Source: Aeromicrobium wangtongii (GTDB lineage: Bacteria > Actinomycetota > Actinomycetes > Propionibacteriales > Nocardioidaceae). From it: 64,000 bases of DNA. Below, piece after piece: positions 51,540-59,156 of this stretch. The DNA lies in assembly GCF_024584515.1 (NCBI RefSeq), contig NZ_CP102173.1, positions 1,426,001-1,490,000 of the forward strand, read 5' to 3'. Within the stretch, counting starts at the first letter, position 1, and each line of letters starts with the position of its first letter. The translations under genes and the position numbers were made by a program. The notes beneath the pieces were generated by a model. It worked only from the letters and a program-made list of their open reading frames with translations. It ran no database searches and was not told the DNA's origin.

Positions 51540-53072
51540 GTGCACAAAACTGGCGGATCACGGCGCGTCGCACGCGCTCTCGGGGTGGCTGTTCTGGCCG
51601 GCAGCGTGGTGCTGGGGCTGACCTCGGTCGCCTCCAACGCCGCGGACGTGCCCAGCACTCCCGCACCGTCGCCGGCATCGGAGGCCCCGGCCGTGACGTC
51701 CGGGACGCCCGAGGCATCGGTCAAGGCGCAGGCGGCACCGTACGGCGAGCAGTACCCGGTCACGCTGGAGGCCAACTTCTCCCGTCCGTACCGTGCCGTC
51801 ACCAGCTCCAAGAACGGCGACTTCACGTTGCTGGACGATCTGGAGCGGCTGATCCGCGGCTCGTACCGTGATCCGAACAGTGGCAAGCAGCTGCCCAAGG
51901 CCACGCGCTACGCCAACACGGTGTTCGTCGCGACCTCGCAGATGCCCGGCTCCAAGCGCGTCGGGCGCGAGCTGGTCAAGGCCGCCAAGGCCGGTGTCCG
52001 GGTCCGCTTCATCCACGGTCGCGCGACCCAGTCGCCCTCCTCGCGTGCGCTGAAGAAGGCCCTGAACGCCAAGGGTCTGCGCGACTCGCACTTCAAGATC
52101 TGCGCCAAGGGCAAGAGCCTGGCCTGCCTGTCGGGCCTCAACGGCGCGATCATGCACTCCAAGCTCGTGATGGTCAGCAACACCTACACGCGTGACAACA
52201 AGCCTGCCCGCGGCGCGGTGTGGACCGGCTCGGCCAACCTCGGCGGACGCAGCGCCGAGCAGACCTACAACAACGGCCTGACGGTGTACAACGACGCCAA
52301 GCTGTGGGCGCAGATGTCCCAGCTCTGGAAGGACATGAGTGCCGAGCGCAACATCGGCAACGACTACCTGGGCTACGTCAAGAAGAACGCCGGCAAGTAC
52401 GGCTACGCCACGGCCGATGCCCGGGCCGCGGGCTACACCGAGGGCGTGGCCAAGCACGGCATGTTCTACTCCAACCTGGCCAACGTGACGATCTACCCCA
52501 CTCCGATCCGCGCGACGCCGACCAATGGCAAGGATCCGGTGCTCAACCTGCTCAAGCGGGTCGTCCCGGACGACCAGTGCCGCATCCGCCTGCAGCACAA
52601 CCGCTTCAAGTACCGTCGCATCGCGATCGCCGAGAAGCTGGTCGAGCTGTCCAACGGTGGCTGCAAGATCAGCGCCGTGGCCTACGAGGACAACCTCAAG
52701 GTCAACCAGAAGCTGCACTGCCAGCAGCTGATCCGCATCTGCCGGCCCATCCTGGACGTCCTCAAGACGTCCAGCCAGCGCATCGAGGTCGCCTGGGCCA
52801 AGCCGCACGACAAGACGATGCTGATCGACGCCAAGCTGCGTCGCAACACCCTCAACCCCGAGGAGGTCGCGCCCGACGGCACGACCAACTGGCCCGCCGA
52901 GGGGGTCCGGGTGAAGCTGGTGCAGGCCGGCTCGGCCTCGCTGACCGGCTCGAACCTGGTCGTCAGCGACGAGATCACCACCGAGACGACCGATCCGTCC
53001 ATCTACGAGGACTACCTCGAGCACTGGAAGGCGATCCTGAAGTCCCACGAGTACAAGGCGTTCCCGTACTGA
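51540..53072 (+). CDS. Secreted phospholipase D-like domain protein
   Basis: A 510-residue exported protein. A signal peptide (about 1-35, with core VAVLAGSVVLGLTSVASNAA) is followed by a Pro/Ala/Ser-rich linker and two PLD halves. The second half has a complete HKD motif, H423-x-K425-x4-D430 in PHDKTMLID, followed by GSASLTGSN. The first has H206-x-K208 in MHSKLVMVS, but Ser replaces the final Asp, followed by WTGSANLGG. Activity may thus be altered. A phosphodiesterase or nuclease acting outside the cell is likely. Start GTG has GGAG nine bases upstream; a candidate -10 TAGACT lies at 51497-51502. Confidence 0.85.
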   Translation: MHKTGGSRRVARALGVAVLAGSVVLGLTSVASNAADVPSTPAPSPASEAPAVTSGTPEASVKAQAAPYGEQYPVTLEANFSRPYRAVTSSKNGDFTLLDDLERLIRGSYRDPNSGKQLPKATRYANTVFVATSQMPGSKRVGRELVKAAKAGVRVRFIHGRATQSPSSRALKKALNAKGLRDSHFKICAKGKSLACLSGLNGAIMHSKLVMVSNTYTRDNKPARGAVWTGSANLGGRSAEQTYNNGLTVYNDAKLWAQMSQLWKDMSAERNIGNDYLGYVKKNAGKYGYATADARAAGYTEGVAKHGMFYSNLANVTIYPTPIRATPTNGKDPVLNLLKRVVPDDQCRIRLQHNRFKYRRIAIAEKLVELSNGGCKISAVAYEDNLKVNQKLHCQQLIRICRPILDVLKTSSQRIEVAWAKPHDKTMLIDAKLRRNTLNPEEVAPDGTTNWPAEGVRVKLVQAGSASLTGSNLVVSDEITTETTDPSIYEDYLEHWKAILKSHEYKAFPY

Positions 53073-53088
53073 TCGCATCGTGACGCAA

Positions 53089-53122
53089 AGAACGCCGGCC
53101 AGGAGATCCTGGCCGGCGTTCT
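53089..53122. terminator. Bidirectional terminator
   Basis: A 15-bp perfect stem (AGAACGCCGGCCAGG and its complement) with a 4-base loop is followed by GTGTCTCT on the plus strand and GCGTCACG on the other. It separates the phospholipase D-like gene from the convergent DUF7455 gene. Confidence 0.88.
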
Positions 53123-53146
53123 GTGTCTCTGGTGCTTGGGGCCTGC

Positions 53147-53371
53147 TCAGGCCTCGTCGCCGACGAGGTCGGCGGGGGAGCCGGAGAGACGATTGGTCTC
53201 GTCGTGGATGGATGCGGACATCTCGCGGAGCTTCTGCTCGTGCTGACGGGCGTGGTGGGCACAGAACATCAGCTCGCCACCTCCGCCGAGCGTGACGCGA
53301 ACAAATGCCTGAGCACCGCAGCGGTCGCAGCGGTCGAGCGAGCTCAGCTTGGGGGCTGTCAGTGTTGTCAC
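53147..53371 (-). CDS. DUF7455 family small zinc-ribbon protein
   Basis: A 74-residue protein with the conserved opening TTLTAPKLSSLDRCDRCGAQ, then AFVRVTLGGGGELMFCAHHARQHEQKLREM. The CDRC and CAHH motifs form one zinc site. The C-terminus is helical. The family occurs in actinobacteria near the sigma and topoisomerase genes, function unknown. GTG 53371 is preferred because AGAAGG lies five bases upstream and the conserved sequence begins there; the open frame extends 15 codons further. Confidence 0.85.
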   Translation of the reverse strand: MTTLTAPKLSSLDRCDRCGAQAFVRVTLGGGGELMFCAHHARQHEQKLREMSASIHDETNRLSGSPADLVGDEA

Positions 53372-53455
53372 GGTGACCTTCTCTCTGAGCCTTCGGGCGT
53401 GTGCCTGAGTCAACATCCAACCACGGGGCGGTATTCCACATGCTGGCGGTGACCT

Positions 53456-55642
53456 ATGACATCAATACTCCCCGGTGGCGACAAACCCGGGCAGGCGCGC
53501 ACACCGCAGCGCGTGTCACCGCAGATCGCGAGGGACAGGCTCGATATCCTTGGAAGGACATCACCAGCCGAGAGGGCAGCGATCATCGACAAGACGTACG
53601 ACGCGCGAAATCTCCTAGTGCTCGAGGGACTCGAGGCGGTCCGCAAGCGTCCGGGCATGTACGTGGGATCCACCGACACCCGTGGTCTCATGCACTGCCT
53701 GTGGGAGATCATCGACAACTCGGTCGACGAGGCCCTCGGTGGCCACGGCTCCCACATCCTGGTCGCGCTGCACGCCGACGGCTCGGTCGAGGTGCACGAC
53801 CAGGGACGCGGTGTCCCGGTCGATGTCGAGAAGAAGACCGGTCTGACCGGCGTCGAGGTCGTCTACACCAAGCTGCACGCCGGCGGTAAGTTCGGCGGCG
53901 GTTCGTACGTCGCCACCGGCGGCCTGCACGGCGTGGGCGCGTCGGTCGTCAACGCGTTGTCGTCCCGCCTGGACGTCGAGGTCGACAAGGGCGGCGCGAC
54001 CTGGGCGATGTCGTTCCGGCGCGGCGAGCCCGGCGTGTTCGCCGGGGACGGGCCCGATGCCGACTTCACCCCCACCAACGAGCTGCGCAAGATCGGCAAG
54101 GTCGCCAAGGCCAGGACCGGCACCCGCGTCCGTTACTGGGCCGATCCGCAGATCTTCATCAAGGGCGCCAAGTTCGCCTATGACGAGCTGGTGGCCCGCG
54201 CCCGGCAGACCTCCTTCCTGGTGCCCGGCCTCGAGCTGGTCATCCGCGACGACCGGGGCGAGATCCCGCACGAGGAGAAGTTCCGCCACGACGGTGGCAT
54301 CGCGGAGTTCTGCGAGTTCCTGGCTCCCGACGAGCCGGTCTCGGACGTGCTCCGGCTGCAGGGTGAGGACGTCTTCACCGAGACGGTGCCGCTGCTGGAC
54401 GAAAAGGGGCAGATGACCCCGCAGGACATCGAGCGCAATCTCGGCGTCGACATCGCGATGCGGTGGGGGACCGGCTACGACACGACGCTGAAGTCCTTCG
54501 TCAACATCATCGCCACGCCCAAGGGCGGCACCCATGTCAACGGCTTCGAGCGGGCTCTGACCAGGACGTTCAACGACGTCCTCAAGACCACGCGCCTGCT
54601 CAAGTCCGGCGATCCCGATGTCATCAAGGACGACGTGCTGGAGGGCGTGACCGCGGTCGTCACCGTCCGGCTCGCCGAGCCGCAGTTCGAGGGGCAGACC
54701 AAGGAGGTGCTCGGCACCCCCGCGGTCACCAAGATCGTCAACCAGGTCGTGTCACGCGAGCTCAAGAAGTTCCTGACCTCGTCCAAGGCCGCGGAGAAGG
54801 CCAAGGCGCGCATCGTGATGCAGAAGGTCGTGGACGCGTCGCGCACCCGGCTGGCGGCCCGCCAGCAGCGCGACACCCAGCGCCGCAAGAACGCCCTGGA
54901 GTCCAGCGCCCTGCCGGCCAAGCTGGCCGACTGCCGCAGCAGCGACGTCGAGCGCTCCGAGCTGTTCATCGTGGAGGGCGACTCGGCCCTCGGGACGGCC
55001 AAGTCCGCCCGCGACTCCGAGTTCCAGGCGCTGCTGCCGATCCGCGGCAAGATCCTGAACGTCCAGAAGGCCAGCATCGGCGACATGCTCAAGAACGCCG
55101 AGTGCTCCTCGATCATCCAGGTGGTGGGCGCCGGCTCCGGTCGCACGTTCGATCTCGACGCGGCGCGCTACGGGCGCATCATCTTCATGGCCGATGCCGA
55201 CTCCGACGGCGCGCACATCCGCTGCCTGCTGGCGACCCTGTTCTTCCGCTACATGCGTCCGCTGGTGGATGCCGGGCGGGTGTACACCGCCGTGCCCCCG
55301 CTGCACCGCATCGAGCTGACCAACCCCAAGAAGGGGCAGGACAAGTACGTCTACACGTACTCCGATCCCGAGCTGCAGCGCAAGCTGGCCGAGCTGCGCC
55401 GCAAGGGGGTCAAGTGGAAGGACCCGGTCCAGCGTTACAAGGGCCTGGGTGAGATGGATGCCTCGCAGCTGTCCGAGACCACGATGGACCCCCGGCACAG
55501 GACGCTGCGGCGCCTGACGGTCGACGACGGCGAGGAGGCCGCGGAGGTCTTCGAGCTGTTGATGGGCAACGAGGTGCCGCCGCGCAAGGAGTTCATCGTG
55601 CAGGGTGCCTACGAGATCGACGCCGACATGATCGACGCGTGA
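53456..55642 (+). CDS. parE: DNA topoisomerase IV subunit B (ParE), GyrB family
   Basis: A 728-residue type IIA topoisomerase ATPase subunit. The GHKL ATPase begins LLVLEGLEAVRKRPGMYVGS, with the ATP-binding Asn in IIDNSVDEALGG, then GRGVPVDV and GGLHGVGASVVNALS. The TOPRIM domain has IVEGDSALGTAKSARD and FMADADSDGAHIRCL, and the C-terminal tail has QRYKGLGEMD. It pairs with ParC, encoded at the right edge of the window, to separate linked chromosomes. A GyrB assignment is possible, but the partner and context favour ParE. The first 40 residues are poorly conserved, so the true start may be GTG 53513. Confidence 0.9.
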   Translation: MTSILPGGDKPGQARTPQRVSPQIARDRLDILGRTSPAERAAIIDKTYDARNLLVLEGLEAVRKRPGMYVGSTDTRGLMHCLWEIIDNSVDEALGGHGSHILVALHADGSVEVHDQGRGVPVDVEKKTGLTGVEVVYTKLHAGGKFGGGSYVATGGLHGVGASVVNALSSRLDVEVDKGGATWAMSFRRGEPGVFAGDGPDADFTPTNELRKIGKVAKARTGTRVRYWADPQIFIKGAKFAYDELVARARQTSFLVPGLELVIRDDRGEIPHEEKFRHDGGIAEFCEFLAPDEPVSDVLRLQGEDVFTETVPLLDEKGQMTPQDIERNLGVDIAMRWGTGYDTTLKSFVNIIATPKGGTHVNGFERALTRTFNDVLKTTRLLKSGDPDVIKDDVLEGVTAVVTVRLAEPQFEGQTKEVLGTPAVTKIVNQVVSRELKKFLTSSKAAEKAKARIVMQKVVDASRTRLAARQQRDTQRRKNALESSALPAKLADCRSSDVERSELFIVEGDSALGTAKSARDSEFQALLPIRGKILNVQKASIGDMLKNAECSSIIQVVGAGSGRTFDLDAARYGRIIFMADADSDGAHIRCLLATLFFRYMRPLVDAGRVYTAVPPLHRIELTNPKKGQDKYVYTYSDPELQRKLAELRRKGVKWKDPVQRYKGLGEMDASQLSETTMDPRHRTLRRLTVDDGEEAAEVFELLMGNEVPPRKEFIVQGAYEIDADMIDA

Positions 55643-56502
55643 CGACGGATCACTCCGGGGACTTCGACGCACGGCGGATCGGCTGGTGGCAGCGACGTTC
55701 GGCCGCCCGTCAGATCCGCCGGGCGACCGGCATCACCGCGCTCGATCGTGACCTGCGGCTGCAGTCGGCCCGCGTCGCCCAGACCCGTGGCGAGCTCAAT
55801 GCGCTGACGCGGGGGTTGTCGCCGGCACCGCAGGCGCTCGCCTCGGCCGTCCCCGCACGACCGACCATCCAGACGGACGCCACCCGAGCGCCCGCTGTCC
55901 CGGCACCTCCCGCCCAGCAGCCCGCGCGCCCGCGGTCGGGATCGATCGCCAGGACCGTGGCCCTTGGCGCGGTCGTGCTGGTCCTCGCCTGCGGCGGCAG
56001 CCTCGTCTCGTGCGTCAGCTCACTGGTCGACTCCGCGAGGGACTCCTCCGGCGGCAGCAAGTCGTCGCCGGAGACCCTGCCGGAGTCCCGTCGTGACTGG
56101 ACGCAGATGGTGCGTGACATCGACGACGCGGTGGGAGCCGACCAGGTCTACTGGCTGGCGGCCCGCGGCAGCTCGGCGAGCATCATGGTGCGAGGCGATG
56201 ACGGCGTGTTGCAGCAGTACTACTACCGCGACGGCGACGTGGAGGCCCGCACGGGCGAGATCGGGGGACTCGACGCCACGACCTTCGACCTGACTGCGAT
56301 CGGTCCCCACGTGGTGCCCGAGGCCGTGGCGGCGGCGCGCAACCGGTCCGGCGTGTCGTCCACCGCCAATGTTGTGGTCGACATCCTCGACCACGGCGAG
56401 GGTCCCCGGATCCGGGTCTCCTTCCCCGGGGGGACCGTGGGCACCTACCAGCTGGTCGTGGACGCGGCCGGCAACCGGATCAGCGAGAACGCGGCGAACT
56501 AG
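55639..56502 (+). CDS. Single-pass membrane protein of unknown function
   Basis: A 287-residue protein. The first 45 residues are basic and helical (GWWQRRSAARQIRRATGITALDRDLRLQ), followed by a Pro/Ala-rich linker, one helix near 105-128, and an outward domain of about 150 residues with DDAVGADQVYWLAARGSSASIMVRGDDGVLQQYYYRDGD. I recognise no family. The start overlaps the parE stop as GTGA, so it is translated with parE, but a link to topoisomerase function is not implied. It is convergent with the acyltransferase, 8 bases apart. Confidence 0.65.
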   Translation: MTTDHSGDFDARRIGWWQRRSAARQIRRATGITALDRDLRLQSARVAQTRGELNALTRGLSPAPQALASAVPARPTIQTDATRAPAVPAPPAQQPARPRSGSIARTVALGAVVLVLACGGSLVSCVSSLVDSARDSSGGSKSSPETLPESRRDWTQMVRDIDDAVGADQVYWLAARGSSASIMVRGDDGVLQQYYYRDGDVEARTGEIGGLDATTFDLTAIGPHVVPEAVAAARNRSGVSSTANVVVDILDHGEGPRIRVSFPGGTVGTYQLVVDAAGNRISENAAN

Positions 56503-56510
56503 CGGCGAAT

Positions 56511-58631
56511 TCAGCGGTTGCGGGGGGTCAGCAGGCCGTCCTTCTTGAGCCGCTCCTCGACGTACGGGGTCAGCGTGCTCATGTACGTCTTGCTGATGTG
56601 GGTGCGGTCGCGGTAGACGTTGACGCCACCGATGACCGCCGGGCAGCTCGTGTCGGTGCAGTAGAAGCTGGTGAAGTCGTACAGGCGGCTGCCCTTGACC
56701 TTCTTGGTCGCGTCGATCAGCGGATCGTAGTTCGGAAACGCCTTGTCCCGGGGAAGCGCGCAGCTGTCGGCGGTGAGCCGGGTCTCCTGGGCGAGGCAGT
56801 CGTTGGTGTCGTCCGGCTGGTACGGGTTGTCGCGGATCGCGACGACCGGGATGCCGCGGTCGGTCATGGTGCGCCACGCCTCGGCGAAGCCGTTGACCTG
56901 GTCCTCGGGGCCGGTCGCGGGACGCGGGTGGGCGAGCGCACCCGTGACGATGACGTCGATGTCGTCGGCGTGCTGGTCGAGCCATCCCTTGAGGCTGTCG
57001 CGGAACTGGTAGCAGTCCTCCGAGATCGCGCGATCGGCGTTGGGGTGCGGATTGGTCGACCAGGTGCAGCCGCCCTTGACCTGGGCGGTCAGGAAGATCT
57101 TGCCCTGCTCGGCCAGCGTCACGAACGGCGGAAGCACGGCACGGGCGTGCGAGTCGCCGACGACCAGGACGTGCGGCAGCTTGGGATCGTCCGGATCGCC
57201 GAAGGTGCAGGTGTCCTTGGCCGTGCTGCCGGACTCGCAGCCGGGGTAGTTGGCGTTGTCCCGCTTGATCGCGGTCGTGTCCGGCACGAGCAGTCCGCGC
57301 AGATCGGGGTTGTCGCACGCCGGCCCCGGTGCCATCGAGGCGGCGCCGAAGCAGCGCGGCGCGGACGAGGCGACCTCGGCGGTCAGCTTCTCGGCCCGGT
57401 CGGCGGCCGCCTCGGCGGTGCGGATGCCGTTGAGGCAGGCGGCCGCCAGGACGGCCGCCGCGGCCGCGGTGAACGCGAACGTGACGGTGCTGCGCTGGAT
57501 GCCGAGACGTCGTCCCGTGCGGACGGGGTCCTCCACGAAGCGCTTCGTCAGTGCGGCGGCGGCGAAGGTCCCGACCAGGATGGCCACCCGTGGGCCGAAG
57601 CCGAGCTGGTGGTCCAGGATGACGGGCAGCAGCACGATCGGTGGCCAGTGCCACAGGTACAGGGGGTACGAGATGTCGCCGGTCCACTGGACGAAGCGCA
57701 GCTCCACGAGCCGGCGCGGCGACAGGGGCGAGTCGGGCATGCCGGCGGCGATGACGGCCACCGTGGCCAGCACCGGCAGCAGGGCGGCGGTGCCGGGGAA
57801 GGGGGTGGAGCCGTCCAGCAGCAGACCGCAGGCGACCAGCGTCGCGATACCGGCCCACGACAGCACGGCGGCGAGGTGCGGGGACAGCCGCAGGCGGCGC
57901 TGCCGGTCGTCCGAGGCGGCGTGCAGGGTCACCAGCGCGAGCAGGGCGCCGGCGCCGAACTCCCATGCCCGGGTGAACGTCGAGAAGTAGGCGAACGAGG
58001 CGTTGTCGTAGGTCAGCCACAGCGAGTACGCGAAGCTCGCGGCCGTGGCGACGGAGATGATCACCGTCAGCGTCGGCAGGCGCCGCAGACCCAGCCTGGA
58101 GGCCAGGACCACTCCGCCCAGCACCAGCAGAGGCCAGGCGAGGTAGAACTGCTCCTCGACCGACAGGGTCCAGTAGTGCTGCGCGACGCTGGGCGCGTTC
58201 TCGGCGGCCAGGTAGTCGACCGCGTCGAAGGCCAGCCGCCAGTTCTGGAAGTACAGCGCCGAGGCCAGGATCTCGCGGAAGTTCTGCACCCAGCCCAGCT
58301 GCGGGACCCACACGAACACCGCGACGGCGGACGTCGCGAGCACCAGGTAGGCCGCGGGCAGGAGGCGGCGGGCCCGGCGGGCCCAGAACCTGCCGAGCCG
58401 CACGCGTCCGGTGCTGGCCGCCTCACGTGCCAGGTGGGATGTGATCAGGAAGCCGGAGATGACGAAGAAGACGTCGACGCCCATGAAGCCGCCGGGCAGG
58501 CGGTTCGGCCACAGGTGGTACAGCACGACCAGCAGGGCCGCGCCCGCGCGCAGGGCCTGGATCTCGGGCCGGAGCGGGCGGGCGGCGGGTCGTGCGACGG
58601 CGGGTGGAGCGGAGGTCGGTCTCTCCGGCAT
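56511..58631 (-). CDS. Membrane O-acyltransferase with SGNH domain (OafA-like), second copy
   Basis: A 706-residue fusion like the one at 16928. The membrane half opens PEIQALRAGAALLVVLYHLWPNRLPGGFMGVDVFFVISGFLITSHL and holds SVEEQFYLAWPLLVLG. The outward SGNH half has VVGDSHARAVLPPF (nucleophile Ser) and a final Asp/His pair, D675 and H678, in YRDRTHISKTYM. Cysteines in the outward half may form disulfides (CFGAASMAPGPAC, ENCY-like DCYQF). It probably O-acetylates a surface glycan. The start overlaps the carbonic-anhydrase stop by one base, so they form an operon. Confidence 0.88.
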   Translation of the reverse strand: MPERPTSAPPAVARPAARPLRPEIQALRAGAALLVVLYHLWPNRLPGGFMGVDVFFVISGFLITSHLAREAASTGRVRLGRFWARRARRLLPAAYLVLATSAVAVFVWVPQLGWVQNFREILASALYFQNWRLAFDAVDYLAAENAPSVAQHYWTLSVEEQFYLAWPLLVLGGVVLASRLGLRRLPTLTVIISVATAASFAYSLWLTYDNASFAYFSTFTRAWEFGAGALLALVTLHAASDDRQRRLRLSPHLAAVLSWAGIATLVACGLLLDGSTPFPGTAALLPVLATVAVIAAGMPDSPLSPRRLVELRFVQWTGDISYPLYLWHWPPIVLLPVILDHQLGFGPRVAILVGTFAAAALTKRFVEDPVRTGRRLGIQRSTVTFAFTAAAAAVLAAACLNGIRTAEAAADRAEKLTAEVASSAPRCFGAASMAPGPACDNPDLRGLLVPDTTAIKRDNANYPGCESGSTAKDTCTFGDPDDPKLPHVLVVGDSHARAVLPPFVTLAEQGKIFLTAQVKGGCTWSTNPHPNADRAISEDCYQFRDSLKGWLDQHADDIDVIVTGALAHPRPATGPEDQVNGFAEAWRTMTDRGIPVVAIRDNPYQPDDTNDCLAQETRLTADSCALPRDKAFPNYDPLIDATKKVKGSRLYDFTSFYCTDTSCPAVIGGVNVYRDRTHISKTYMSTLTPYVEERLKKDGLLTPRNR

Positions 58632-59125
58632 CAGACGACGCGCTCGAGCAGACCGGTGTCGACGTCGTAGAGGAAGCCACCGACGGAGACCTTGTCGCTG
58701 ATCAGCGGGTGGGTCTGGACCCGCAGGACATCGCCCTCCACCGTGCGACGCTGGTCGACGATCGCGCCCAGCGACATCCACGAGGCGTCGCGTCCACCGT
58801 TGTCGGTGATCCGCTGCTTGAGCTCGTCCTCGGTGGAGCTGGCCATCGCGCACCGGGTGTGCTGGACCACCAGCACCCGGTCGACGTTGAGCAGGTTGGT
58901 CCCGAGCACGAGGGCGACCAGCGCCTGGTCGGTGACGCGTCCGCCGGGGTTGCGCAGGATCTTGGCATCGCCGGGGGACAGGCCGATCATCCCCAGCGGG
59001 TCGATGCGCGAGTCCATGCAGGTGACCATCGCGACGCCCGCTCGGGCGATGCCGTCGAACCCGGAGAGCTCGAAGCTGTCTGCGTAGGAGCGGTTGGCGT
59101 CGAGGAGGTCATCGAAGTCAGACAT
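58631..59125 (-). CDS. Beta-class carbonic anhydrase
   Basis: A 164-residue enzyme, at the small end of the family. Zinc ligands are C36, H89 and C92 (CMDSR and HTRC), with D38 and R40 as the catalytic dyad. It interconverts CO2 and bicarbonate in the cytoplasm. ILRNPGGRVTDQALVALVLG is a further family motif. ATG 59125 is chosen as the first Met before the conserved helix. It lies between the MFS exporter and the acyltransferase on the same strand. Confidence 0.92.
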   Translation of the reverse strand: MSDFDDLLDANRSYADSFELSGFDGIARAGVAMVTCMDSRIDPLGMIGLSPGDAKILRNPGGRVTDQALVALVLGTNLLNVDRVLVVQHTRCAMASSTEDELKQRITDNGGRDASWMSLGAIVDQRRTVEGDVLRVQTHPLISDKVSVGGFLYDVDTGLLERVV

Positions 59126-59156
59126 GGCTACTAGGGTAACCAGCGGGACCCCGCAG

